Shown in pieces: positions 1 through 9,056 of a stretch of DNA of 64,000 nt. The DNA lies in contig NC_007577.1 in assembly GCF_000012645.1 (NCBI RefSeq), forward strand, positions 1,364,001 to 1,428,000. Direction: 5' to 3'. Source of the stretch: Prochlorococcus marinus str. MIT 9312 (GTDB lineage: Bacteria > Cyanobacteriota > Cyanobacteriia > PCC-6307 > Cyanobiaceae). The notes beneath the pieces are model-generated. The model was not told where the DNA came from. It did no database searches and saw only the letters and a list, made by a program, of their open reading frames with translations. Both the position numbers and the translations under genes were made by a program. The stretch's first letter is position 1. Each line of letters opens with the position of its first letter.

Positions 1-875
1 GCTACATTTTCTTGTGCTTCCCGAGTAGATGCTCCTAAATGAGGTGTAAGAATAAGATTCTTTTCAACTTGCAGAAGTGGTGAATCAGATTCCAAAGGTT
101 CTTTAGAAAAGACATCTATTGCTGCTCCTCCAATGAAGGATTGATTTAAAGCTTCTGCTAATGCTTCTTCGTCAATTAAACCTCCTCGAGCACAATTAAT
201 TAACTTTGCGCTACTTTTCATACTTTTAAGCACCTTCATATTTACTAAATTCTCTGTCTCTGGTGTGCGAGGTAAATGCAAAGTTACATAATCTGATTGT
301 TGGAATAGGTCATCTAATTCAGATAGTTTAACTTTTATTTGTTGAGCTCTTTCAGTTGAAACAAAGGGATCATATCCGTAAACTTCCATTCCTAATGCAT
401 TGGCAACTTTAGCTACATGAGCACCAATTTTCCCTAAACCTACGACTCCTAACTTTTTCTTATAAAGCTCATTACCAACAAATTTCTTTCTCTCCCATTT
501 ACCTAACAAAGTACTACTATTAGCTATTGGAATATTTCTAGATAAGGCCAACATCATAGCTATGGTGTGTTCAGCAGCAGCAATAGTATTTCCTCCTGGC
601 GAATTAACAACAAGAACCCCTTTTTGTGTAGCAGCTTTAACATCTACATTATCAACTCCTACTCCTGCTCTTCCAATAATCCTCAGTTTATTTGAAGAGT
701 TAATAATTTCTTCAGTCACTTGAGTGCCAGATCGTATCATTAGGGCATCATATTCTTTGATAATTGATGCCAATTCAGAGTTTGAGATTCCTATTCGCTG
801 ATCTACTTGCGCTACCTGTGAAAGAATATCAATTCCTGTTTGATCAATTGGATCTGTAATGAGAACTTTTGTCAT
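1..875 (-). CDS. serA: D-3-phosphoglycerate dehydrogenase, 3' end outside window
   Basis: First enzyme of the phosphorylated serine pathway: NAD-dependent oxidation of 3-phosphoglycerate in the cytosol. The start is the ATG at 873-875 (MTKVLITDPIDQTG). About 291 residues are visible. They include the RAGVGVDNVD segment, the nucleotide-binding GLGKIG motif near residue 148, the CARGGLIDEEAL segment with the catalytic Arg, and PHLGAST with the catalytic His close to the window edge. The C-terminal regulatory domains lie beyond base 1. It is divergent from the gene at 975. Identification as a 2-hydroxyacid dehydrogenase is certain; SerA is the best fit. Confidence 0.95.
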   Translation of the reverse strand, partial: MTKVLITDPIDQTGIDILSQVAQVDQRIGISNSELASIIKEYDALMIRSGTQVTEEIINSSNKLRIIGRAGVGVDNVDVKAATQKGVLVVNSPGGNTIAAAEHTIAMMLALSRNIPIANSSTLLGKWERKKFVGNELYKKKLGVVGLGKIGAHVAKVANALGMEVYGYDPFVSTERAQQIKVKLSELDDLFQQSDYVTLHLPRTPETENLVNMKVLKSMKSSAKLINCARGGLIDEEALAEALNQSFIGGAAIDVFSKEPLESDSPLLQVEKNLILTPHLGASTREAQENV

Positions 876-974
876 TTACGAGTTGTTCTTTAATCTTTTA
901 CTTTAACTTAATCTATAGTAGTTATATCTTATTTTATTAATTTGAATAAAACACAAACATTTGAGGAATGAACT

Positions 975-1541
975 TTGACTAAAAGTATAGTGATATTTGA
1001 AGACCTTGAAAAATGTATCCAACTATTTAATGTTTTCAAAGAAAAGTCAGTATTGCTCCAAGAAGCTATATTAATTCCGCCCTCAAATGCGAAAATCTCC
1101 CCTGATAAAACTAAATTGCTAAACGAATCAGCCAATAATTTCATTAAATCTCAATTAATTGAAGAGATAAGAATCCTCAATCCTAAACTTGACCGGAAAC
1201 TAAGGCAAAAAGATATGAGTAGATGGCTCATGCCGTTTGGTTTTATAGCTGGGATAGCTTTTACTAATATGACTAACTTATCTACTTTCAGCTTTCTTGG
1301 TTTAAATAACATAGGTGAAACGTTAATAGGAGGTCTCTTAGGAATGGGTTCAGGATATTTAGGAAGCGTTTTTTCTGCTGCAAGTATAAATCTAAATAGA
1401 AATAAAGAATTGAGATCAATTATTAACTTGAATAAAGAGGGTAAATGGCTTGTAATGCTTGAAAATCAAATTGGAACTGAATTACCTTGGGCTTTGATAA
1501 AGCAATCAGAAGCAAAAGATATAATTTTTTTAGAAGGCTGA
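975..1541 (+). CDS. Conserved cyanobacterial-type hypothetical membrane protein
   Basis: A 188-residue protein read from a TTG start. The N-terminal half is charged. The middle (about residues 80-130) is hydrophobic and glycine-rich (GGLLGMGSGYLG), suggesting a membrane hairpin. The C-terminus is soluble. It ends one base before the ATG of the S4-domain gene, so the two are almost surely co-transcribed. I do not recognise a named domain. The first residues (SIVIFEDLEK) read as a real beta-strand start, which supports the TTG. Confidence 0.8.
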   Translation: MTKSIVIFEDLEKCIQLFNVFKEKSVLLQEAILIPPSNAKISPDKTKLLNESANNFIKSQLIEEIRILNPKLDRKLRQKDMSRWLMPFGFIAGIAFTNMTNLSTFSFLGLNNIGETLIGGLLGMGSGYLGSVFSAASINLNRNKELRSIINLNKEGKWLVMLENQIGTELPWALIKQSEAKDIIFLEG

Positions 1542-2333
1542 ATGATTGACTTAAAAGAAATCTTAATAAACTCAAACTACAAAGAAGAAACTGAGGAATT
1601 AATAAATATTGCTAACTTAGCTTACAAACACTGGGAAACTTATTGGACTGGATTTAACTCAACTTATGTTTGCGAGGAGATTTCAAAAGATTTTGAAAAT
1701 TTAAATGATTTCAAATTTTTTGTTTATGGAGGATTCTCTTCCTCTCAAAGATCAAGAATAGCTTGCTTTAGAGGAGATAACATTCCTGAAGAGGATGCAC
1801 TAAAAAGTAATTTTCCAGCTCAAGGGATAAAAATTAATGGCAATTTTTTATTTGATAATGCTACACAAGACGATTTTAGATCCCTCTTAATTGAAAATGG
1901 GGTACATAAAGTAAAAGTAGGCGATATATGGACTATTGGAGATAGGGGGGCACAAGGAATAATTGATAATTTAGATATTGAGCATCTAAATGAAAAGATT
2001 TTTTATTTGAGAGACGTAAAAGTAAAAATTAATTTAGTTGGTATAGATGAATTACAAATACCTTCTGGAAGAACAAAAAAACTTGTTAATACAGTAGAAG
2101 CTTCAACAAGATTAGATGCTATAGCTTCAGCAGGTTTTAGGATATCACGAACCAAAATCATTGAAAGGATAGAAAATGGAATGCTCAAATTAAATGGAAG
2201 CAAAGTTAACAAGCCAACTATTAATCTAAAAATTGGCGACAAACTAGAACTAGAAAATAAAGGATTTATCGAAATTCTAAATTTAGAAATCACCAAAAGA
2301 GAAAGATGGAAAGTTAAATTACTTAGAAAATGA
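1542..2333 (+). CDS. Photosystem II S4-domain (YlmH-like) RNA-binding protein
   Basis: 263 residues. The C-terminal third (about 185-245) is a clear S4 RNA-binding domain: TRLDAIASAGFRISRTKI followed by a GxLxLNGxxV-type turn (NGMLKLNGSKV). The N-terminal part matches the YlmH-like family, called photosystem II S4-domain protein in cyanobacteria. In that family it is thought to bind rRNA or tRNA rather than to be a photosystem subunit. It starts immediately after the stop of the upstream gene and precedes tRNA-Val. Confidence 0.88.
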   Translation: MIDLKEILINSNYKEETEELINIANLAYKHWETYWTGFNSTYVCEEISKDFENLNDFKFFVYGGFSSSQRSRIACFRGDNIPEEDALKSNFPAQGIKINGNFLFDNATQDDFRSLLIENGVHKVKVGDIWTIGDRGAQGIIDNLDIEHLNEKIFYLRDVKVKINLVGIDELQIPSGRTKKLVNTVEASTRLDAIASAGFRISRTKIIERIENGMLKLNGSKVNKPTINLKIGDKLELENKGFIEILNLEITKRERWKVKLLRK

Positions 2334-2382
2334 AACATAACCTGCTATTTTCTTATAAGGGGGATTTAATATTCTTCAATTT

Positions 2383-2454
2383 GGGCGATTAGCTCAGTGG
2401 TAGAGCACTACCTCGACACGGTAGTGGCCACTGGTTCGAATCCAGTATCGCCCA
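2383..2454 (+). tRNA. tRNA-Val (anticodon GAC), unusual C33
   Basis: 72 nt cloverleaf. The 7-bp acceptor is GGGCGAT/ATCGCCC with discriminator A. The D arm is GCTC/GAGC, the anticodon stem CTACC/GGTAG, and the T arm carries GGTTCGAATCC. The anticodon loop reads TCGACAC, placing GAC at 34-36 and a C instead of the near-universal U at position 33. CCA is not encoded. The acceptor stem starts 49 bases after the S4 gene stop. Confidence 0.95.
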
Positions 2455-2520
2455 TTAAAACTTTGACGAACTAGCTTATATCCACATAAAATAATTTCAT
2501 TTTTTAGATTATTAAAAAAG

Positions 2521-3138
2521 ATGAAACTTAATCAAATAATTAATCTTCATAAGGGGCTCACAGCATTTGTAGTTATAGGTCTTATGATTTTTTTTGATAA
2601 TTTTACAATCGCTCCCTACGTTTATTTAGCTCTGCATGGTACTTATGGATTACTTTGGCTTCTAAAAGAAAAGATATTCCCGGATCCTTATTTTAAAGAA
2701 AAAATCAATTTTTTAACTTCAGTCACTGGTTTTATTTTCCTTGGAAGTTACTGGGTAGCGCCATACATTCTTATTTCATCTCAGAAATCTGTTCCGAATA
2801 TCGTAATAGCTGCATCTGTATCTATAAATATAATTGGTGTGTTTTTACACTTTGCTAGTGATGCTCAAAAATATTTTTCTCTTAAATTAAAAAAAGACCT
2901 AATTAAAGAAGGATTTTTCAAAAATATAAGGAATACAAATTATCTAGGAGAAATACTAATTTATCTATCCTTCGTAATCCTTTCAATGAGTTTCATTCCA
3001 TTAGTAATTCTTGCAATATTTTTCTTTATAGTTTTTCTGCCAAGAATGATAAAAAAAGATAAGTCGCTCTCAAAGTATGATTCATTCAAAGAATACAAAA
3101 AGAAAAGTGGTCTTATTTTGCCTAAATTAAATGCTTGA
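2521..3138 (+). CDS. DUF1295 / isoprenylcysteine methyltransferase-like membrane protein
   Basis: 205 residues with several hydrophobic helices. Near residue 140 is NTNYLGEILIYLSF, matching the R/N-x-PNYLGE-type motif of the DUF1295, steroid 5-alpha-reductase C-terminal and ICMT-like superfamily. A charged tail ends in KYDSFKEYKKKSG, also typical of that fold. The substrate is unknown. The last 8 bases overlap the start of the next gene, so translation is probably coupled. Confidence 0.75.
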   Translation: MKLNQIINLHKGLTAFVVIGLMIFFDNFTIAPYVYLALHGTYGLLWLLKEKIFPDPYFKEKINFLTSVTGFIFLGSYWVAPYILISSQKSVPNIVIAASVSINIIGVFLHFASDAQKYFSLKLKKDLIKEGFFKNIRNTNYLGEILIYLSFVILSMSFIPLVILAIFFFIVFLPRMIKKDKSLSKYDSFKEYKKKSGLILPKLNA

Positions 3139-3682
3139 TAACAACTTACCAAGTTGGAGACAAGATTTAAAATCTTCTAGGAAAAAAGAGGGTAAATCAC
3201 CCTCTAATAAATGGATACAGCTTGCAACAGTTAGCGAAAAAAATGAGCCAAGATTAAGAACAGTTGTTTTCAGAGGATGGCATAAAGATAGTTCAATGAT
3301 TATTTTTACAGATAGAAGAAGTGAAAAAATTGGTCATTTGAAATCTAACCCTAATGCAGAAATATTATGGTTCTTTTTGAAAACCAAATCACAATATAGA
3401 TTTAAAGGAAAAATACGTGAATTAAGTAATAACAAAAATTATTGGGATTCATTATCTGAAAAATCAAAATCTTCTTGGTATTGTGGATCTCCTGGAGAGA
3501 AAATAAACCCAAAAGTGCAATCTGCTTATGAAATATTATCCAATCTACCAAAGTCAGAAAATTTTGTAGTTCTAAATTTTGAAATCTATTCAGTAGATCT
3601 TCTTAAATTAGAACAGCCTATTCATAAAAGATATCTATGGGAAAAGATTAAGAAATGGGAAAAAACAGAAATCAATCCTTAA
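3131..3682 (+). CDS. Pyridoxamine 5'-phosphate oxidase-like FMN-binding protein (Alr4036 type)
   Basis: 183 residues. It opens with PSWRQDLKSSRKKEG, followed by the split-barrel motif RLRTVVFRGW and SEKIGHLKSNPNAEILWFF, features of the Alr4036-type FMN-binding PNPOx-like family found in cyanobacteria. It likely binds FMN; the true substrate is not known and it need not make pyridoxal phosphate. It overlaps the preceding membrane-protein gene by 8 bases. Confidence 0.85.
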   Translation: MLDNNLPSWRQDLKSSRKKEGKSPSNKWIQLATVSEKNEPRLRTVVFRGWHKDSSMIIFTDRRSEKIGHLKSNPNAEILWFFLKTKSQYRFKGKIRELSNNKNYWDSLSEKSKSSWYCGSPGEKINPKVQSAYEILSNLPKSENFVVLNFEIYSVDLLKLEQPIHKRYLWEKIKKWEKTEINP

Positions 3683-3720
3683 ATATTTCTAAATTGTATA
3701 TTTAGGTTGAAAAAGATGTA

Positions 3721-3930
3721 TTGATCGGTCAATTTTTAAAAAGAAGTATTTTTGATATGAATTTTTCAGAAATTCCAGATAACCCTTTTATCTTTTTATC
3801 TTGGGTAACTGCTATAGGTCTTTTTATAAGTCTTTCTGAAGCAACGATTAAGATAAAACTCGAGAAGAGAAACAATTATCTTAAAAGGGTAAAACTGATT
3901 AACAGTCTTTACCCTAAAAAATTAGCTTAA
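3721..3930 (+). CDS. Small hypothetical membrane protein
   Basis: 69 residues from TTG at 3721; the ATG at 3757 (MNFSEIPDNP, 57 residues) is an equally good start. One hydrophobic helix (FIFLSWVTAIGLFISL) is followed by a strongly basic tail. It converges with the DoxX gene, overlapping its stop by 4 bases. Function unknown. Confidence 0.6.
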   Translation: MIGQFLKRSIFDMNFSEIPDNPFIFLSWVTAIGLFISLSEATIKIKLEKRNNYLKRVKLINSLYPKKLA

Positions 3931-4475
3931 ATATCTGAGAGGATGTTAGCTTGAATATATTGGAATAAACCGCCTTTCTTTGATTCTTCTTTAATTTCAG
4001 ATTCCTTAGAGGAAGGTTTTAATTTTGCTGAACGAATACTTTCTTCATCATCTTCTGATCTAAGAATTCTAATAATAACCTCATCTAAGGAGAAATTACC
4101 AGGACCTGTCAAAACAATTGAAGTTGCTGAAGCAAAATAAAGAAGTAAAAGCTCTAATAAAAAAATATTAAAACCTGAGGTAACAAGTGCGTGATATATA
4201 GCGACAGAAATTGTTCCTACAATAGCTAAAGCTCCAAATCTTGTAGCTAACCCGATAATTATTAACCAACTACCACCTATCTCTGAAAATGCAGCAATAT
4301 ATGATAAAAAGATTGGGAATGGAAGATGCAATGGTCTGACAAAAGCATCAGCAAAATTTTCTATATTTGCTAATTTCTCATAACCGTGATGAATAAGAAC
4401 TGTACCAGTTATAACTCTAAGAATTAATAAAGCAGTATCTTTGCTAAACGACTTAGTAAGAATTGTTGAAAGCAC
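3927..4475 (-). CDS. DoxX family membrane protein
   Basis: 182 residues with four predicted helices. The RVITGTVLIHHGYEKLANIENFA region near the N-terminus matches the DoxX family, whose first helix carries R-x(n)-G-x-EK. The C-terminal 50 residues are soluble and Lys/Glu/Ser-rich. DoxX members are membrane proteins of uncertain role, some linked to redox homeostasis. A second, shorter DoxX protein lies at 30264. Confidence 0.85.
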   Translation of the reverse strand: MLSTILTKSFSKDTALLILRVITGTVLIHHGYEKLANIENFADAFVRPLHLPFPIFLSYIAAFSEIGGSWLIIIGLATRFGALAIVGTISVAIYHALVTSGFNIFLLELLLLYFASATSIVLTGPGNFSLDEVIIRILRSEDDEESIRSAKLKPSSKESEIKEESKKGGLFQYIQANILSDI

Positions 4476-4612
4476 TATAAAAAAATTATCCTTAAGTAAA
4501 AATAACTAGTCACAGATTTCATCGTGGATTAAACAGCAAAAGTCATACCTAATTAAGTATTTATACTTAGTTACCTAAAGAATTCTTTTTTCTAGTTAAG
4601 AATTTACTGCAG

Positions 4613-5767
4613 TTAAAAATCATTTTTTGAATAATTTTCTAATATTCTTTGATTTATTTCGGGAATGTTTTCTTTAAATTTAAAGAAGCCTTTTTTAGCA
4701 AATTTCCATGCGAATAAATCTACATCTCTGACGAGATTAAATATCTTCTTATTGTGTAAATTTTTGAACTTAATTATAAAGTCATAATTTTCTCCCACCC
4801 CAGGATAAATAATATCTATTTGATTAATATTTTCAAAGGTGAGTTCTAGTGAATTAGGCTCAATCTGTTCAACATTATCAAATTGCTCTGCAAATTCAGA
4901 GACCAATGCATGTTTAAATTTCAAAACAGATTCAGACAATTTAATTTGTCTTTGTTCATTCTTTAGAAGAATAATGAATACCTTTTTATAGCTTGGAAGT
5001 AAATTTTTAAGAGTTGCAACGTTCAGATCATTTTCAAACAAAATCAAATTATCTGATTTAGGATCCATATTATTTTTATAAATCTCATCTTCTAATGGAA
5101 TTTGATCCAATTCCTCAATAGAAATTTGTTTGTTAATTATTTTTTCTACATTAAATCTATTATTTGAAAATTTTCTGAGGTTTGAAGATGAAAAAAGATA
5201 TCGCTTCCCTTTAGTTTGTAATCCTGCGACCCATCTCCAACTAAGAAGATTAGATGCAGCATCACCATCAAAGAGATATTTAAAGAAAAACTTTGCTCCT
5301 AATTGCCATGGAAGGCCTAAATTAAATATCCAAGTACTCGCAAACCACATTCTTGTGTGATTATGCAAATAGTTATACTGCTTTAATTCAAGGACCCAAG
5401 AGTTAAAAAAATCTAATTCTGTATTTCCACTAATTGCATTTTCATACAGCTCATAATCAAAATCAAGATTTTTTTCTAAAGTAAAATATTGCCAAACTTT
5501 AGGTCTATTTTCCATCCACCCTTTCCAGTAAACTCTCCAAAATATTTCTTCAACAAATTTAGTTGAATTTTTGATTTTGTACTTACTTTTAATATCATTA
5601 ATCAGATCATATTCCGATAATATTCTATGCGTAATGAAAGGTGATAATTTTGAAACTGAACCTTCATTATTTGGCCCAAAATCGAAATTTCTTAACTTTG
5701 AATAATCATTAATTTTGTATTTTGCAAAATTGTCCCAAACATTTTGAGCTTCTAATAAAAATGACAT
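4613..5767 (-). CDS. Photolyase/cryptochrome-like FAD-binding protein, domain order atypical
   Basis: 384 residues. The FAD-binding domain of the photolyase/cryptochrome family fills residues 30-215: LSPFITHRILSEYDLI, EEIFWRVYWKGWMENRP, YLHNHTRMWFAS and LFDGDAASNLLSWRWVAG. Classical photolyases start with an alpha/beta antenna domain; here the protein starts directly at the flavin domain. A C-terminal segment from about residue 245 (LILFENDLNVATLKNL, later RDVDLFAWKFAKKGFFKFKE) looks like an alpha/beta domain. Repair activity cannot be inferred. It is divergent from the SDR gene. Confidence 0.8.
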   Translation of the reverse strand: MSFLLEAQNVWDNFAKYKINDYSKLRNFDFGPNNEGSVSKLSPFITHRILSEYDLINDIKSKYKIKNSTKFVEEIFWRVYWKGWMENRPKVWQYFTLEKNLDFDYELYENAISGNTELDFFNSWVLELKQYNYLHNHTRMWFASTWIFNLGLPWQLGAKFFFKYLFDGDAASNLLSWRWVAGLQTKGKRYLFSSSNLRKFSNNRFNVEKIINKQISIEELDQIPLEDEIYKNNMDPKSDNLILFENDLNVATLKNLLPSYKKVFIILLKNEQRQIKLSESVLKFKHALVSEFAEQFDNVEQIEPNSLELTFENINQIDIIYPGVGENYDFIIKFKNLHNKKIFNLVRDVDLFAWKFAKKGFFKFKENIPEINQRILENYSKNDF

Positions 5768-5919
5768 TTTTTTGATAACTATAAAAATATTTTTTGTTTA
5801 TTGAAAAAAATTTGAAAAATTAGAGGTTAAATTTAGCTCACGATACTGAATTCAATTATTTACAGTAATTAGGTAATTAAGTTTTAATTAAATCTCTAAA
5901 CAATTTGCAGGATTACTAA

Positions 5920-6849
5920 ATGACTGCCACTATTTCTAGACCTACGATTTCTAATTGGGAAACATCTGATATTCCTAATCTTAATGGAAAAACTGCACTT
6001 ATTACTGGTGCAAATAGTGGCCTTGGATATTACACGGCAAAGGCCTTAGCCGAAAAAAATGCCCATGTAATCCTGGCATGTAGATCACTTGAAAAAGCTA
6101 ATAAATCTATTCAAAAGCTTAGAGCTTCAAATCCTGAAGGAATATTTTCTCCACTTGAATTAGATTTATCAGATTTAAATAATGTTGTTGAAATTCAACC
6201 CAAAATTTTTGATGATTTTGAAAATCTGGATTTACTAATCAATAATGCAGGCATAATGCACCCGCCTAAAACACTTAGTGCTCAGGGATATGAAATACAA
6301 TTTGCAGTTAATCATTTAGCTCATATGCTTTTGACCCTAAAGCTTCTTCCAATTATTGAAAAAAAAGAGGAGTCGAGAATAGTAACGGTTACTTCTGGTG
6401 CACAATTTTTTGGCAAAGTTGGCTGGAAAAATCTGAAAGCAGAGAACTATTACAACAAATGGGAATCTTACTCCAATAGCAAATTGGCAAATGTAATGTT
6501 CGCATTGGAACTAAATGAAAACTTAAAGCCCAAAAATATACTTTCTTTAGCTGCTCACCCAGGGATAGCAAAAACAAATCTTTTTACTGCTCAAAAACCT
6601 AAACCTAGTCCAATCGAAACATTCTCCATGGAATTATTTAGCCCTATTTTTCAATCCGCTGAGATGGGTGCCTTACCTCAACTTTTTGCAGCTACTTCTC
6701 CAGAGGCAAGAGGCGGAGATCATTATGGTCCTAAATTTAATTTCAGAGGTTATCCAAAACTATCGCCTACTTCTCCTGTTGCCATTAATAAAAAAGAAAG
6801 AAAAAATTTATGGGAAAAAAGCCTTCAAATACTGAGTAATTTCTTATAA
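5920..6849 (+). CDS. Short-chain dehydrogenase/reductase (retinol-dehydrogenase-like)
   Basis: 309 residues of a classical Rossmann SDR: TGANSGLG at 29-36 for cofactor binding, then LINNAGIMHPP, then a catalytic Ser in VTSGA and the Y-x3-K pair in YSNSK. The length and the HVILACRSLEKA segment after beta-2 fit the subgroup of NADP-dependent enzymes that includes retinol dehydrogenases and light-dependent protochlorophyllide reductase relatives. Substrate unknown. Its 3' end overlaps the convergent small gene by 6 bases. Confidence 0.87.
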   Translation: MTATISRPTISNWETSDIPNLNGKTALITGANSGLGYYTAKALAEKNAHVILACRSLEKANKSIQKLRASNPEGIFSPLELDLSDLNNVVEIQPKIFDDFENLDLLINNAGIMHPPKTLSAQGYEIQFAVNHLAHMLLTLKLLPIIEKKEESRIVTVTSGAQFFGKVGWKNLKAENYYNKWESYSNSKLANVMFALELNENLKPKNILSLAAHPGIAKTNLFTAQKPKPSPIETFSMELFSPIFQSAEMGALPQLFAATSPEARGGDHYGPKFNFRGYPKLSPTSPVAINKKERKNLWEKSLQILSNFL

Positions 6850-7110
6850 ATTTTTCATTTTTACTAACTTTAGAAAATACTTCAATATATGTAACTCACT
6901 CTCTGAGAGTTTCATAAATTCTATTAAGACATCATAATTTTTTTCATCAATTTTTTTTGATAATTGAATAAAACTATCATGGTTTTCATTAACAAAGCGC
7001 TCAGCAATCTGAGATGGGGTTAAACCCTTTTCTATTAATTCACCTGGAGCATTTTTCTCCCACTTTTCATAAAACCAAGAGAACCAATATTTTGCAGTAT
7101 TATCTTCCAT
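6844..7110 (-). CDS. Small hypothetical protein, paralog of the gene at 17683
   Basis: 88 residues, soluble and helical, no signal peptide. It shares a pattern with the protein at 17683: an aromatic WF/WL start, then PxxxAExFxxxN, a central acidic helix, and a closing LxExExHxxKxF/RI segment. No known domain is recognised. It is convergent with the SDR gene. Confidence 0.68.
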   Translation of the reverse strand: MEDNTAKYWFSWFYEKWEKNAPGELIEKGLTPSQIAERFVNENHDSFIQLSKKIDEKNYDVLIEFMKLSESELHILKYFLKLVKMKNL

Positions 7111-7210
7111 TAATTAACTTTTATTTGGCGAATTCTATAAATACTAAAGAGTGATCTCATGATTGAATTAACCCTCAAACACATTTAATATAAATTCAAT
7201 TATAAATTTA

Positions 7211-8617
7211 ATGATAGATAATAATCATTTAAGAAAAAGAAAAAATATTAATCTTGTAATTGGATTAGGTAAATCTGGAGTTTGGGCTGCCAAGTATTTG
7301 AGAAGTATCGATAAGAGAGTAATTATTTGGGAAAGTAAAGATGGGAAAGAATTCTTAGAAATAAAAACAGAATTGGAGGAACTTAATATATTAGTTTCTC
7401 TGAATAAAGAATTTGTATTTAAAGAAATTCATCCCTTTATAAAAGAGATTGAATCTGTTGTTGTAAGTCCATCAATACCTTATGACCATGAAACTATTAT
7501 TAAATTAAAAAAAAAGGGAATAAAAGTAATTGGAGAAATTAATGTTGCATGGGAAATTTTAAAAGAGACAAATTGGATAGGTATTACTGGCACTAATGGT
7601 AAGACTACTGTTACTCATTTACTAAGTCATATACTCTGCGAGAATAAATTATATGCTCCTTTTGCTGGAAATATTGGTACACCTTTATGTAAATATGCTT
7701 ACTCCAAAAAATACGAAAAAATTGACTGGGTTGTAGCTGAATTAAGCAGTTATCAAATAGAAATATCTCCAGAAGTAAAACCTAATATAGGAATCTGGAC
7801 AACCTTCACAGAAGATCATCTTGAAAGACATAAAACACTTGAAAACTATTTCAACATAAAAAAAAGCTTGCTAGAAAAATCAGATTTCAGAATTTATAAT
7901 TATGACGATAAAAATCTAAGAAATCACTATAGTTCACTATCAAAAGGGGTTTGGATAACAACTAGTCTAGATAAATCAAATTTCATTCAATGCGATTATT
8001 GGATAGATGATCAAGCATTCATTATTGAGAGAGGAAAGAGACTATTCAAACTTGAACATTTTTCTTTAAAAGGAATTCATAATCTTCAAAATCTTCTATT
8101 AGTAATAGCAGCAGCAAGAAAAGTTGGATTGTCAGGAAAGAAGATTAAAGATTCTTTATCTAATTACAAACAATTACCGCATAGGATGGAAACAATTTAC
8201 AAAAATAATGATCTGGAAATAATTAATGATAGTAAAGCTACGAATTTTGATTCATCTATTGCAGGAATAAATTCAATTGAAGGTCAAATAATAATAATTT
8301 CTGGAGGCAGATTAAAAGGCAATAAATACAGTGAGTGGGTACAAGTTTTAAAGCAAAAAGTTAAATGTATTTTTCTTTTTGGAGAAAGCTCAAAAGTCCT
8401 AAAGATGGCCCTTATTAATGAAGGATTTAAAAAAGATATTTTTGAATTTTCAGAACTCAAAGAGCTTTTAAATTTTGTTTTTCATTATTTACAAAATAAT
8501 AAAGTTGGAACATTATTATTCTCACCATCATGCTCAAGTTTTGATCAATTTAAAAATTATGAAGAGCGAGGAGATCATTTCAAGAAACTAATAAGTGAAA
8601 AATTAAAGGTTAATTAA
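7211..8617 (+). CDS. murD: UDP-N-acetylmuramoylalanine--D-glutamate ligase
   Basis: Cytosolic peptidoglycan ligase adding D-Glu to UDP-MurNAc-L-Ala with ATP. 468 residues, normal length. The N-terminal Rossmann domain starts at [10 protein letters not shown]. The ATP-binding loop GTNGKTT is at 127-133, AGNIGTPL follows, and the Mur-ligase central motifs ([25 protein letters not shown]) are intact. The C-terminus has [18 protein letters not shown], diagnostic of MurD. It stands alone on this strand. Confidence 0.97.
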   Translation: MIDNNHLRKRKNINLVIGLGKSGVWAAKYLRSIDKRVIIWESKDGKEFLEIKTELEELNILVSLNKEFVFKEIHPFIKEIESVVVSPSIPYDHETIIKLKKKGIKVIGEINVAWEILKETNWIGITGTNGKTTVTHLLSHILCENKLYAPFAGNIGTPLCKYAYSKKYEKIDWVVAELSSYQIEISPEVKPNIGIWTTFTEDHLERHKTLENYFNIKKSLLEKSDFRIYNYDDKNLRNHYSSLSKGVWITTSLDKSNFIQCDYWIDDQAFIIERGKRLFKLEHFSLKGIHNLQNLLLVIAAARKVGLSGKKIKDSLSNYKQLPHRMETIYKNNDLEIINDSKATNFDSSIAGINSIEGQIIIISGGRLKGNKYSEWVQVLKQKVKCIFLFGESSKVLKMALINEGFKKDIFEFSELKELLNFVFHYLQNNKVGTLLFSPSCSSFDQFKNYEERGDHFKKLISEKLKVN

Positions 8618-8733
8618 TTCAGTTTTTATTTAAAGATCATTAAGTCATTTTCAGGTCGGTCATCACAACCGTCTCACCCCTAGCGAATATTCACTTAATT
8701 AGTTAGATTTTGACTATAAATTTATTACTAACA

Positions 8734-9048
8734 ATGAGTGAATCTAACAATTTACCTCAAGCAATAAGTCATAAAAAATTAAGTTACTTAATGCTGAAGG
8801 CACAAAAAGATTCTCATTTTTCTGATGAATTAGCAGAAATAGAAAGTCCCGAAAAAAGAGAATTTGACGAGTTAATAAACAAATGGGAAGCTTCAACTAA
8901 GAAATTAATTAACGATTTATCAAAAAGAAAAGAGAATATACTAAAAGATAAATCACCAAATTCTTTAATTGCTCTTGGTGCTATGGAAGTTCACCTTAAC
9001 ATGGCTTTGCAAGCCTTAAATGCATTTAATAAAGGAGTTGATGAGTAA
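8734..9048 (+). CDS. Conserved hypothetical protein
   Basis: 104 residues from the ATG at 8734 (MSESNNLPQA); an in-frame TTG at 8710 would add 8 hydrophobic residues and is less convincing. All-helical and charged, with an ALGAMEVHLNMALQALNAF segment near the C-terminus. No membrane helix, no domain recognised. It ends 8 bases before the convergent pirin gene stop. Confidence 0.72.
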   Translation: MSESNNLPQAISHKKLSYLMLKAQKDSHFSDELAEIESPEKREFDELINKWEASTKKLINDLSKRKENILKDKSPNSLIALGAMEVHLNMALQALNAFNKGVDE

Positions 9049-9056
9049 TAGATAAA

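Noticed and set aside
8630-8700. GC-richer stretch after murD, considered as a small RNA
   Set aside because: No stable hairpin, promoter or terminator could be identified.
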